64,000 nucleotides of DNA, taken from Aromatoleum aromaticum EbN1. Its GTDB lineage: Bacteria > Pseudomonadota > Gammaproteobacteria > Burkholderiales > Rhodocyclaceae. The position numbers and the translations under genes were made by a program. Positions 50,026 through 58,635 of this stretch are shown here, piece by piece (position 1 is the first letter of the stretch; each line of letters begins with the position of its first letter). Location: the NCBI RefSeq assembly GCF_000025965.1, contig NC_006513.1:2418001-2482000 (forward strand), written 5' to 3'. A model generated the notes under the pieces. It was not told where the DNA came from, made no database searches, and saw only the letters and a list, made by a program, of their open reading frames with translations.

Positions 50026-50589
50026 TCAGTTGAAGCCGGGCGTGAAATCGGGCGTCGTGCCCTCGCCTGCGGCAAGGGACGGGCGGCCCCGCAGGGCGGT
50101 GAGAATGCCCGCGAGGATGTCGGCCGGGGGAGGGGGGCAGCCGGGAACAGTGACGTCCACCGGGATGACATTCGATATACGCCCGCAGCTCGCGTAGCTC
50201 TCGCCGAAAATGCCGCCGGTGCAGCCGCAGTCTCCGATTGCGACGACGAGCTTCGGCGCCGGGATCGCATCGTAGGTGCGCTTCAGCGCGAGCTCCATGT
50301 GCCGCGACACCGGCCCGGTGACGAGCAGCATGTCGGCATGACGCGGGCTTGCGACGAACTTGATGCCGAGTCCCTCGATGTTGTAGTAGGGGTTGTTCAG
50401 CGCGTGGATCTCGAGTTCGCAGCCGTTGCACGAGCCGCCGTCGACATGTCGGATCGCCAGCGCGCGGCCGAGGATCGCGAGAATGTCGGCGTGGATCAGG
50501 TGTGCCCGGTGGCGCGACGGGGAAAGGGTCGGAGAGGCCGATGTGCCGGGACGGCGATGGCGGGCGATGTACTTGAGAATGTGCCACAT
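50026..50589 (-). CDS. hyfI: NuoB/HyfI-like small subunit of a hydrogenase-related complex
   Basis: 187 residues. The 4Fe-4S (N2-type) ligands are in place: C54-x2-C57, C121 (GDCGC) and C151 (PGCPPPP). The rest of the fold, with the DGGSCNGCELE start and the GGIFG loop, matches the small subunit of group 4 [NiFe] hydrogenases and complex I. The start overlaps the large-subunit stop by one base (TGATG). It is the last gene of an operon read leftward from 58188. The symbol follows hydrogenase-4 naming by position only. Confidence 0.87.
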   Translation of the reverse strand: MWHILKYIARHRRPGTSASPTLSPSRHRAHLIHADILAILGRALAIRHVDGGSCNGCELEIHALNNPYYNIEGLGIKFVASPRHADMLLVTGPVSRHMELALKRTYDAIPAPKLVVAIGDCGCTGGIFGESYASCGRISNVIPVDVTVPGCPPPPADILAGILTALRGRPSLAAGEGTTPDFTPGFN

Positions 50590-52133
50590 CACAGATCCTG
50601 CGCGGAATAGCCGAGGTTGAAGGACTTGTTGATCAGCGGGAAGTCGGCGACGATGTTGTCGATGCTCGCGTGCTCGATCACCGGCCAGTTCTGCCACGAC
50701 GGATCGTGGCAATGGCAGCGCGCGATGCGCCCGCGCGCATCGGTTTCGAGCGCGACGAATATTTCGCCGCGCCAGCCTTCGATCCAGCCGGCACCGGACG
50801 CCGCGTCGCGAATCGCGACCGGGGCATCGAGCGGGCCGTCCGGCAGCGCGGCGAGCAGCGCGTCGATCAGCCGCAGCGACTCGAAGCATTCGTCGAAGCG
50901 CACTGCGACGCGGGCTGCGACGTCGCCGTTGAACTGCGTGGACGCAGTCACCGCGAGCTTGTCGTACGGCGGCCACGGAAAGTCCACGCGCAGGTCCGCG
51001 ACCTGCCCGCTCGCGCGCCCGGCGAGCCCGGTCAGCCCGAGCCGCGCGGCGAGTTCCGGAGCGACCCGGCCGGTCGTCACGAAACGGTCCTGCAAACCGG
51101 CGTGCTCGTCGTAGATGTCCTTCAGTTCGGCAACCTCGGCGACGAGCGCAACTGCGTCGCGACGCAGTTGCGCCGCCGCGGCGGCGTCGAGATCGCGCGC
51201 AACGCCCCCCGGGCGGATGCAGTCCATCAGCAGCCGGTGGCCGAACGCCTCGAAGTTCGCCCGCAGCCAGTCTTCGCGCAGGCGCGAGAACTGCGCGAGC
51301 GCGAAGCCGAACGCGGCGTCGTTGCCGAGTGCGCCGAGGTCGCCGAGGTGGTTCGCGACGCGCTCGCGCTCGAGCAGCAGCGCGCGCAGCCACGCGGCCC
51401 GCTCCGGCACCGCCACGCCAGCAGCCGACTCGGCCGCCATTGCGTAGGCCCACGCATACGCCACGGTGCTGTCGCCGGACACGCGCCCCGCCAGCCGCGC
51501 CCCTTCGTCGATGTCCATGCCCATGAAGCGGCGCTCGATGCCTTTGTGCGTGTAGCCGAACCGCTCCTCGAGGCGCAGCACTTTCTCGCCGACGACCGAG
51601 AAGCGGAAATGCCCCGGCTCGATCGTGCCGGCATGCACCGGCCCGACCGCAATCTCATGCACGCCGTCGCCTTCGACAAAGACGAAGGGGTAGTTGTCGG
51701 GCTGCGGCGCGAAGCGCTCCTGGCCGGTGTTCTCGATGCGCAGCGGGAAGTAGTCGGCCGGCCACGCGCCGTGGCGCAGCCACGGGCGGGAGTCCCCGCT
51801 GTCCTCGGCGTCGATGCCGACGAGGTCGTGTGCGGCGCGCTGCATGCGGACTGCGGGGACGAAGAAGCGCGAGATGTCCGGGTAAGCCGGGCGCACGACG
51901 TCGAGTCCGAGCTCCGCCCAAAGCAAGCCTTCCGCGGTTGCGTACGCGGCCCCCACCGCAAAACCGTCGCCCATCGCGCGCCGGTCGCTGCCCCACAGGC
52001 TCACGAGGCGGCCTTTCGCTGTGGCGACCGCGAGCGCGAGCGCGCTCCACTGCGTGGCATCGACGCGGGCGCGATGCATCGGCAGCGGCGCAGCGAGCCG
52101 TTCGAAGCGGCAATCGAGTCCGGAAAATTGCAT
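50589..52133 (-). CDS. hyfG: NuoCD/HyfG-like large subunit lacking the [NiFe] cysteines
   Basis: 514 residues: an N-terminal NuoC-like part (1-130) then a NuoD/hydrogenase-like part. The N-terminal CxxC of [NiFe] hydrogenases is replaced in RVSGDS (residues 217-222; both Cys are Ser). At the C-terminus DPCxxC is replaced by DPSWQNW (477-483). No residue set for Ni-Fe binding remains, so it should not catalyse H2 turnover. The ATG at 52133 has GGGAGACC upstream. The NKSFNLGYSAQDL tail resembles Ehr-type proteins such as mycobacterial HycE. The 155 bases before it contain a repeat. Confidence 0.87.
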   Translation of the reverse strand: MQFSGLDCRFERLAAPLPMHRARVDATQWSALALAVATAKGRLVSLWGSDRRAMGDGFAVGAAYATAEGLLWAELGLDVVRPAYPDISRFFVPAVRMQRAAHDLVGIDAEDSGDSRPWLRHGAWPADYFPLRIENTGQERFAPQPDNYPFVFVEGDGVHEIAVGPVHAGTIEPGHFRFSVVGEKVLRLEERFGYTHKGIERRFMGMDIDEGARLAGRVSGDSTVAYAWAYAMAAESAAGVAVPERAAWLRALLLERERVANHLGDLGALGNDAAFGFALAQFSRLREDWLRANFEAFGHRLLMDCIRPGGVARDLDAAAAAQLRRDAVALVAEVAELKDIYDEHAGLQDRFVTTGRVAPELAARLGLTGLAGRASGQVADLRVDFPWPPYDKLAVTASTQFNGDVAARVAVRFDECFESLRLIDALLAALPDGPLDAPVAIRDAASGAGWIEGWRGEIFVALETDARGRIARCHCHDPSWQNWPVIEHASIDNIVADFPLINKSFNLGYSAQDL

Positions 52134-52288
52134 GTCAGGTCTCCCGCCGGGCCGCCCCAAGGGAGGCCTGCGCCCCCTCGGGGGGGTGAGGCAGGGGTTT
52201 CGCGGCGCACTGCGCCGTGCCTGCCGAACGGGCCGGCTGTGCAAAGCCGGCCCTTCGCGAACAAAGTGAGTGTGGGGGTCGTTTCACT
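52134..52288. repeat. GC-rich intergenic repeat inside the hydrogenase-related operon
   Basis: 155 bases between hyfF- and hyfG-like genes. They contain strong hairpins (GGGCCGGC / GCCGGCCC with an 8-base loop; CCCCCTCGGGGGG) and motifs such as GGGCCGCCCCAAGG and GTGTGGGGGTC. From memory these resemble dispersed intergenic repeats in betaproteobacteria. It may be a REP-type element or an mRNA processing site between two parts of the operon. No ORF of note. Confidence 0.5.
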
Positions 52289-53743
52289 CTAGCCTCCGAT
52301 CATGCGCGCGGCCTCGCGGTACCAGCCGTCGAGCCAGGGCGGGATGTAGAGCCCGAGCATCAGCGCGAGCCCGAGATGGACGAACACCGGCAGCAGCGCG
52401 GGCGGATGCGGGAGCGGGCGCAGCGAGGTTTCGCCGAACACCATCGGCTGGACGTGGCCGAAGATCGCCGCGAAGGCGACGCCGAGCGCGACGAGCAGGA
52501 ACGGCGTCGCCCACGGCAGCTCGCGCATCGCCGTCGTCAGGATCAGGAACTCGCTCGCGAATACGCCGAATGGCGGCATGCCGAGGATCGCGAGCGTGCC
52601 GAGCATCAGTGCCCAGCCGACGGTCGGATTCACTTTCAGCAGGCCGCGGATGTCGTCCATCAGTTGCGAGCCGGCTTTCTGCGCCGCATGGCCGACGGCG
52701 AAAAAGATCGCCGACTTAACCAGCGCATGTACCGTCATGTGCAGCAGCCCGGCGAAGTTCGCGATCGGGCCGCCGAGGCCGAACGCGAACGTCATCAGGC
52801 CCATGTGCTCGATCGACGAGTACGCGAACATGCGCTTGACGTCACGCTGGCGCGACAGGAAGAAGGTCGCGACGACGACCGTGACCAGGCCGAAGCCGAT
52901 CATCATGCGCCCCGGCAGGCCGTTCGCAAGGGCGCCGTCGGCGAGCACCTTGCAGCGCAGCACCGCGTACAGCGCGACGTTGAGCAGCAGCCCCGACAGC
53001 ACCGCCGAGATCGGCGTCGGGCCTTCGGCGTGCGCGTCGGGCAGCCAGTTATGCACCGGCACGAGGCCGACTTTCGTGCCGTAGCCGAGCAGCAGGAACA
53101 CGAACGCGAGCGACAGGATCGACGGGTCGAGCAGGTGCTTCGATTCGGCAAGATGCGTCCACAGCAGCGCTCCGTCGCCACCGCCGATCGCGCGTTCCGC
53201 GGCGAGGTAGAGCAGGATCGTGCCGAAGAGTGCCTGGGCGATGCCGACGCCGCACAGGATGAAGTATTTCCACGCCGCTTCGAGGCTCGCCGCGGTGCGA
53301 TACACCGACACCAGCAGCACGGTCGTCAGCGTCGCGGCTTCCATCGCGACCCACAGGATGCCGAGATTGTTGGTCGTCAGCGCGAGCAGCATCATGCCGT
53401 TGAAGAGCTGGTACATGCTGTGGAAGAGCCGCATGCGCTGCGGCGTCATCTTGCCGTGGTCGCGCTCGATGCGCATGTAGGGGCGGGAGAACAGCGACGT
53501 CGTGAAACCGACGAACGCGGTCAGCGTCACGAGGAACACGTTGAGCGCATCGACGAAAAACCACTCGTTCCACGCGAGCAGCGGCCCGCCGCGGATCACC
53601 TGCACGGTCAGCCACGCCGCCGCGGCCAGCGTAGCGAGACTGACCGCAGCGTTCAACTCCGGCGCCCATTCGCGTTCGCCCCACAGCGCGAGCAGCGCAC
53701 CGCCGGCGAGCGGAATCGCGAGGACGAGCAGCAGCGCTTCCAT
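52289..53743 (-). CDS. hyfF: HyfF-like membrane antiporter subunit (NuoM/N family)
   Basis: 484 residues, about 13-14 transmembrane helices. It has the proton-translocation features of MrpD/NuoN-type subunits: the glutamate in WVAMEAATLTTVL, the lysine-rich helix LLLGYGTKVGLVPVHNWLPDAHAEG and the AYSSIEHMGLM segment. The start at 53743 overlaps the hyfE-like stop by one base. It provides a likely ion-pumping module to the complex. Confidence 0.9.
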   Translation of the reverse strand: MEALLLVLAIPLAGGALLALWGEREWAPELNAAVSLATLAAAAWLTVQVIRGGPLLAWNEWFFVDALNVFLVTLTAFVGFTTSLFSRPYMRIERDHGKMTPQRMRLFHSMYQLFNGMMLLALTTNNLGILWVAMEAATLTTVLLVSVYRTAASLEAAWKYFILCGVGIAQALFGTILLYLAAERAIGGGDGALLWTHLAESKHLLDPSILSLAFVFLLLGYGTKVGLVPVHNWLPDAHAEGPTPISAVLSGLLLNVALYAVLRCKVLADGALANGLPGRMMIGFGLVTVVVATFFLSRQRDVKRMFAYSSIEHMGLMTFAFGLGGPIANFAGLLHMTVHALVKSAIFFAVGHAAQKAGSQLMDDIRGLLKVNPTVGWALMLGTLAILGMPPFGVFASEFLILTTAMRELPWATPFLLVALGVAFAAIFGHVQPMVFGETSLRPLPHPPALLPVFVHLGLALMLGLYIPPWLDGWYREAARMIGG

Positions 53744-54402
53744 CAGTCCTCCTTGAGCTTTTCCAGATGGCGGATGTCGAGGCTGTCGAACTGTTCGCGG
53801 ATCTGGAACATGAACACGCCGAGGATCAGAATGCCGACCAGCACGTCGAATGCGATGCCGAGCTCGACGATCATCGGCATGCCCGAGGTCGCCGCGGTCG
53901 CCGCGAAGAACAGGCCGTTCTCCATCGACAGGAAGCCGATGACCTGGGGCACCGCTTTCGCGCGCACGATCATCATCAGGAACGACAGCAGTACACACGC
54001 GAGCGCGATGCCGAGCGTGCCACGCGCGATCGACGCTGATAGCCCGGCGATCGGTGCGGCCAGATTGAACGCGAAGATCACCAGCACGATGCCGATCAGC
54101 ATCGTTGTCGGGATGTTGAAGAGGGTCTCGACGTCCCAACGAACGTTGAGCCGTTCGATGACCCGGTGCAGCAGGATCGGGATCAGGATCACCTTCAATA
54201 CGAAGGTCATTGCGGCCGAGTAGTAGAGGTGATGCTGACCCGTGAGAAAGCCGACGATCAGCGTCGCCGCCGCCAGCGCCGCGCCCTGCAGCGTGAAGAG
54301 GTGGATCAGCGTCAGGATGCGCCGCTGCGCGATCATCGCGAACGCGAGCACCAGTAGCACGACGGCGAACAGGTTGATCGACTGGGCGAGCAGCGAGGTC
54401 AT
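53743..54402 (-). CDS. hyfE: HyfE-like membrane subunit
   Basis: 219 residues with about six to seven helices (AQSINLFAVVLLVLAFAM, VPQVIGFLSMENGLFFAATA). This is the HyfE/NuoK-related part; the E in SMENG resembles the NuoK glutamate. It occurs with HyfF in hydrogenase-4-like complexes. The gene is followed by hyfF with a 1-base overlap and preceded by the hyfC-like gene after 6 bases, so it belongs to the same operon. Confidence 0.88.
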   Translation of the reverse strand: MTSLLAQSINLFAVVLLVLAFAMIAQRRILTLIHLFTLQGAALAAATLIVGFLTGQHHLYYSAAMTFVLKVILIPILLHRVIERLNVRWDVETLFNIPTTMLIGIVLVIFAFNLAAPIAGLSASIARGTLGIALACVLLSFLMMIVRAKAVPQVIGFLSMENGLFFAATAATSGMPMIVELGIAFDVLVGILILGVFMFQIREQFDSLDIRHLEKLKED

Positions 54403-54408
54403 CGGTCC

Positions 54409-55356
54409 TTACGCTCCGAGCAGCACATGCACGAGCAGCGCAATCACTGCGAGCAAAAATGCGGTGGCAAGGAATTCCGGCACGCGGAAGAGGCGCATCT
54501 TCGCGTTGATCGTCTCGATCAGCGCGAGCAGCACGCCGCCGATCGCGAGCTTCGCGACGAGCACCGGAATCGCGAACAGGATCGTCAGCGGCGTGCCGGC
54601 TTCGGCGATACCCCACGGCACGAACAGCGCGAGGCCGATGCACGAATACGCGAAGAGCTTCAGCGACGCCGCCCATTCGACGAGCGCGAGATGGCGGCCG
54701 GAGTACTCGAGGATCAGCGCCTCGTGGATCATCGTCAGCTCGAGGTGGGTCGCCGGGTTGTCGACCGGCACGCGCGCGTTCTCCGCGAGCGACACCATCG
54801 TGAAGGCGACGCCGGCCACCGCCAGGCTCGGGTAGATCGCGAACGGCTCGTGCGCGAGCGTCTCGACGATCTTCGCGAGCGACGTCGATTGCGTGATCAG
54901 CGACGCGGAAAACAGCACCATCAGCAGCGCCGGCTCGGCGAGGAAGCCGACCAGCATCTCGCGGCGCGCGCCGAGCGTGCCGAAAGACGTGCCGATGTCC
55001 ATCGCCGCGAGCGAGATGAACACGCGTGCGAGCGCAAACAGGCCGACCAGCGCGATCGCGTCGGCGGCCGGGGCGAGCGGCAGGTCGGTCGACAGCGTCG
55101 GGGCAATGCCGCACGCGAGCGCCATGCAGCCGAACATGACGTAGGGCGCGACACGGAACAGCGGCGAGGCCGTCTCGGCGACGACCGATTCCTTGTTGAA
55201 CAGCTTGTGCAGCACGCGGTAGGGCTGCAGCAGGCTCGGCGCACGCCGGTTCTGCAGCCACGCGCGCCACTGGTTGATCCAGCCGGTCAACAGCGGCGCG
55301 AGCGCCAGAGCGAGGACGATTGCGAGCAGCTGCGCGAAGAGGCCGGTAAAGGTCAT
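54409..55356 (-). CDS. hyfC: HyfC-like membrane anchor subunit (NuoH family)
   Basis: 315 residues, about eight helices. NuoH-type features include the matrix-side loop with ENARVPVDNPATHLELTMIHEA and the LQPYRVLHKLFNKE N-terminal loop. In complex I and related hydrogenases this subunit links the soluble arm to the pump subunits. The ATG at 55356 overlaps the hyfB-like stop in an ATGA. Confidence 0.9.
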   Translation of the reverse strand: MTFTGLFAQLLAIVLALALAPLLTGWINQWRAWLQNRRAPSLLQPYRVLHKLFNKESVVAETASPLFRVAPYVMFGCMALACGIAPTLSTDLPLAPAADAIALVGLFALARVFISLAAMDIGTSFGTLGARREMLVGFLAEPALLMVLFSASLITQSTSLAKIVETLAHEPFAIYPSLAVAGVAFTMVSLAENARVPVDNPATHLELTMIHEALILEYSGRHLALVEWAASLKLFAYSCIGLALFVPWGIAEAGTPLTILFAIPVLVAKLAIGGVLLALIETINAKMRLFRVPEFLATAFLLAVIALLVHVLLGA

Positions 55357-57353
55357 GCTTTCGCCACCAGCAGCAGCACGATCAGCGTGACGAAGCTGTA
55401 CAGCAGGTAGATCGCGATGCGCCCCCGCTGCAGCCGCCCGACCACGCGTGCGACGCGCTCCGTGAGGCGCGCGAGAGGGAGGTACAGCCAGTGCCAGAAA
55501 TGGTCCTCGATCGTCACCCGATACACCGGCCGCGCGTCGAAGGGCGCCGGCAGCTCGCGTCGCATGCGGAACACCGGCTCGAAGATCTGGCGGATCGGCT
55601 GGCCGAAGCCCTCGGCAGTGTCCTGCATGCGTGCGGTCTGCGCCGGATAGCCGCAGTCCCACGCCGGCGCGCGGCGCAGCCGGCCGTGGTAGAAGCGGCG
55701 CACGAGCACGGCCGCGAGCAGGACCGAGAGGCCGACGACAACGAGGAATACCAGCGGGTTGTAGCTCGCGCGCTCGAGCGAGCTCGGCGCGAGCAGCAGC
55801 CAGCCGTTCGCCCGCACCGTGGCGCCGATGCCGCCGCCGACGAGGAGCTGCGTGACGCGGTCGATGATGCCGATGATCGGCACCGGGAACAGGCCGAGCA
55901 GCACGCAGCCGGCGCCGAGCCATACAAGGCCGGCGCGTTCGAGCGGCGATGCCGGGTGGGCTTCGGCGAGCTTCGGTTCGCGCGGCTGGCCGAGAAAGAT
56001 CACGCCGAAGAACTTCACCATCGTGTAGCCGGCGAGCGCCGCGACCAGCGCGATGCCTGCGGCGAGCACCGGCACCAGCATGTTGAGGAAGGAGTCCGGC
56101 AGGTCGGTCGTGAACAGGAAGCTCTGCAGCAGCAGCCATTCGGAGACGAAACCGGAAAACGGCGGCAGCCCCGAGCTCGCGAGCACGCCGACGAGCGACA
56201 GCCACGCGACCCACGGCATGCGTCGCATCAGCCCACCGAGCTTGCCGAGGCTGCGCTCGCCGGTCGAGTGCAGCACCGAGCCCGTCGCGAGGAACAGCAG
56301 GCTCTTGAAAAACGCGTGGCCGATGACGTGGTACAGCGCTGCGGTCAGCGCCAGCGCGGACAGCGCGGTCATCCCGTACGCATTGAACAGCACGCCGAGG
56401 CCGAGGCCGACGAAGAGGAGCCCGATGTTCTCGATCGACGAATAGGCGAGCAGGCGCTTCATGTCGGTCTGCACCGCGCTGAACACGACGCCATACAGCG
56501 CCGTCGCCAGTCCCACTGCGAGCAGCAGCACGCCCCACCACCACTGCTGCGCGCCGAGAAGATCGAAGCTCACGCGCAGCAGGCCGTAGATCGCGGTCTT
56601 CAGCATCACGCCGCTCATCAGCGCCGACACCGGCGACGGCGCAGCCGGATGCGCTTCGGGCAGCCACACGTGCAGCGGCAGGATGCCTGCTTTCGCGCCG
56701 AAACCGACCGTCGCGAGCAGGAATGCGGCCGAGGCCCACAGCGGCGGCAGTGATTGCGCGCGCATGTTGGCGAACGTGTAGTCGCCGGTGTTCGCCTGCA
56801 GCACGCCGAAGCACAGCAGGATCGCGATCGCGCCGACGTGCGCGACGAGCAGGTACAGGAAGCCCGCTGCGCGGATCGCCGGCACGCGGTGGTTCGCCGT
56901 GACGAGGAAGAACGACGACAGCGCCATCGTCTCCCACATCACCATGAACGCATAGGCGTCGTCGGCGAGCACGACCATCGCCATGCTGGCGAGGAAGAGG
57001 TGATATTCGAGGCACATCAGGCCCGGCGGCGTGCCTTCGCCGAGGCGGAAATAGCCCGCGGCGAAGATCGAGATGCCGACGCCGGTCGCGCCGATCACGA
57101 ACAGGAAGAACGCCGACAGGCCGTCGAGCCGCAGGTGGAACGGCAGATCCGGCAGGCCGAGCGCGAGGATCGCGGTCTGCGGCGTGTCGAACATCGCCGC
57201 GAGCGCGAATCCGGCCAGTGCGAGCCCGAGCGCGGCGCCCGCCGGGAACAGCGTGCGGGCGACGAACGCGGTGTTGCGCAGCGCCGCGATTCCGGCGAGC
57301 CCGAGCGCGAGCCAGCCGGCGATGACGATCAGGATCCAGTCGAGAAGCAGCAC
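55353..57353 (-). CDS. hyfB: HyfB-like membrane antiporter subunit (NuoL/Mrp family)
   Basis: 666 residues and about 16 helices. The antiporter motif MWETMALSSFFLVTANHR, the conserved lysine helix FGAKAGILPLHVWLPEAHPAAPSPVSALMSG and AYSSIENIGLLFVGLGLG are visible. The extended C-terminus (from 540) ends in VTLIVLLLVAKA. The best start is the GTG at 57353, since no ATG lies between it and the upstream gene; it lacks a strong ribosome-binding site and is 13 bases from the preceding stop, so translation may be coupled. Confidence 0.88.
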   Translation of the reverse strand: MLLLDWILIVIAGWLALGLAGIAALRNTAFVARTLFPAGAALGLALAGFALAAMFDTPQTAILALGLPDLPFHLRLDGLSAFFLFVIGATGVGISIFAAGYFRLGEGTPPGLMCLEYHLFLASMAMVVLADDAYAFMVMWETMALSSFFLVTANHRVPAIRAAGFLYLLVAHVGAIAILLCFGVLQANTGDYTFANMRAQSLPPLWASAAFLLATVGFGAKAGILPLHVWLPEAHPAAPSPVSALMSGVMLKTAIYGLLRVSFDLLGAQQWWWGVLLLAVGLATALYGVVFSAVQTDMKRLLAYSSIENIGLLFVGLGLGVLFNAYGMTALSALALTAALYHVIGHAFFKSLLFLATGSVLHSTGERSLGKLGGLMRRMPWVAWLSLVGVLASSGLPPFSGFVSEWLLLQSFLFTTDLPDSFLNMLVPVLAAGIALVAALAGYTMVKFFGVIFLGQPREPKLAEAHPASPLERAGLVWLGAGCVLLGLFPVPIIGIIDRVTQLLVGGGIGATVRANGWLLLAPSSLERASYNPLVFLVVVGLSVLLAAVLVRRFYHGRLRRAPAWDCGYPAQTARMQDTAEGFGQPIRQIFEPVFRMRRELPAPFDARPVYRVTIEDHFWHWLYLPLARLTERVARVVGRLQRGRIAIYLLYSFVTLIVLLLVAKA

Positions 57354-57366
57354 GTGCGCGTGGCTT

Positions 57367-58188
57367 TCAGCGCCGGCGCTTGCCGGATGGCCACGAGTCG
57401 TCGCGATCCTCGCGGCGGTGGTCGAGCCGGTGCTGGATCCGCTGCGCCAGCGGAACCAGGCCGAACGGATGGTCGAGGGCGAGCGCCCGGGCACGGTCGA
57501 GCAGTTGCGCCCGGCGCGGCGGAAAATGCGGGCTCTTGCTCGCGAACACGATGCGGTTCGAATCCTCGTCGGCACGCACGGCGACCATCCTGCCGTCGAA
57601 GCTGTCGCGGATGCGCGACACATACAGTCCGTAGCGCCGGTCGCCCGACCACAGGTTCACCACCATCATGCCGCCCTCCGCAAGCATCGCGTAGCAGTGA
57701 TCGTAGAAGCCGGCCGAGCACAGCTGCTCCGGCATCCCCCCGGCATCGAAGCCATCGACGATCAGCACGTCGGGCGCCTCGACCGGGTCGCGCACGTATT
57801 CGGCTCCGTCGCGACACAATACCTGCAAACGCGGTCCGTCCGGCGGGATTCTGAAGGCATCGCGAAGGGCGATCACCTCCGGGTTGATTTCGATGGCGGT
57901 GACGCGCGTCCCGGGCATCGTCTTGAGACAGTACTTGAGCAGCGAACCGCCGCCCAGGCCGATCATCGCGACGTGACGTGGCGCGGGATGGAACAGCAGG
58001 AAGCCCATCATCGTGCGGGTGTAGTCGAGCGCGAGCGCGTCCGGCTCGTCCAGCGCCATCTGGCTCTGGATCGTGAGGCCGTCGAACTGCAGCGTACGCT
58101 GGCCGTCGGCGTCGACGATGAACGGATGACCGTCGCCACGCAGCGCCAGCAAACCGCACCACCCCAGAAGGGTTTCCCCGTCGCTCAC
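57367..58188 (-). CDS. Aminopropyltransferase/spermidine synthase-like SAM-fold protein
   Basis: 273 residues. The Rossmann motif I is MIGLGGGSLLKYCLKT with EINPEV following; DVLIVDGFD supplies the acidic residue usual in aminopropyltransferases. It may make polyamines or be an unrelated methyltransferase. I chose the GTG at 58188, because AAGGAGG lies 6 bases before it; upstream frames lack such a site. It leads the hydrogenase-related operon and is divergent from a CopG-like gene; why it belongs there is unknown. Confidence 0.8.
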   Translation of the reverse strand: MSDGETLLGWCGLLALRGDGHPFIVDADGQRTLQFDGLTIQSQMALDEPDALALDYTRTMMGFLLFHPAPRHVAMIGLGGGSLLKYCLKTMPGTRVTAIEINPEVIALRDAFRIPPDGPRLQVLCRDGAEYVRDPVEAPDVLIVDGFDAGGMPEQLCSAGFYDHCYAMLAEGGMMVVNLWSGDRRYGLYVSRIRDSFDGRMVAVRADEDSNRIVFASKSPHFPPRRAQLLDRARALALDHPFGLVPLAQRIQHRLDHRREDRDDSWPSGKRRR

Positions 58189-58260
58189 CCGCAGCCTCCT
58201 TGCGTTTGCCCATTGCGTTCGCAACAGGTGCACACTACATTCCAACCCATAGCGCTTTCA

Positions 58261-58279
58261 ATGTTAATTTGATGTTAAT
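58261..58279. repeat. Tandem ATGTTAAT repeat before the CopG-like gene
   Basis: ATGTTAAT occurs at 58261 and 58272, 11 bases apart (about one helical turn), in the 95-base divergent gap. Such spacing is common in ribbon-helix-helix operators, so self-control by the following gene is possible but untested. One copy includes an alternative ATG (58272) for that gene. Confidence 0.35.
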
Positions 58280-58283
58280 CGAT

Positions 58284-58469
58284 ATGAAAGAAAGCCGTAC
58301 CGCCCGCCTGACGCTGCTGATCGATCCGCAGAAGAAGAAGCTTTTCGAGGAAATCTGCGCCAGCAAGGACCTGACCCCGTCGCAGGTCGTGCGTCGCCTG
58401 ATCCGCCGGTACGTCCAGGAGAACGCGGGTAGCCGCGAGCTGCCGGAATGGCTGAAGGACAACGACTGA
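58284..58469 (+). CDS. CopG/Arc-type ribbon-helix-helix protein
   Basis: 61 residues: RTARLTLLIDPQKKKLFEEICASKDLTPSQVVRRLIRRYVQE gives the single beta-strand and two helices of an RHH DNA-binding domain, followed by a short acidic tail. A 12-base-earlier ATG would add four residues. It may regulate itself and the divergent aminopropyltransferase/hydrogenase-related operon, judging by position. No toxin gene follows it, so an antitoxin role is not supported. trpG starts 166 bases later. Confidence 0.78.
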   Translation: MKESRTARLTLLIDPQKKKLFEEICASKDLTPSQVVRRLIRRYVQENAGSRELPEWLKDND

Positions 58470-58635
58470 GCGCGGCTTCCGGCGCCACGCCGTTGTTGTG
58501 CCCTGCAGGCTCCGGGGGTGAAAATGACTCTCTTTTGCGCCGTTTCCAGCCTGTTCCCGCCTCTGCCGCACACAGACCGGGCCAAGCGCAGCGTGCTCGG
58601 GAGCTTTCCCGATACGCATCAATAGGATGAGATCC

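Noticed and set aside
52217-54223. 668-codon plus-strand frame across the hydrogenase-related genes
   Set aside because: Shadow of membrane-protein codons; the translation is highly charged and repetitive and has no start signal.
58284-58469. Antitoxin of a toxin-antitoxin pair
   Set aside because: The RHH gene has no adjacent toxin ORF; the next gene is trpG.
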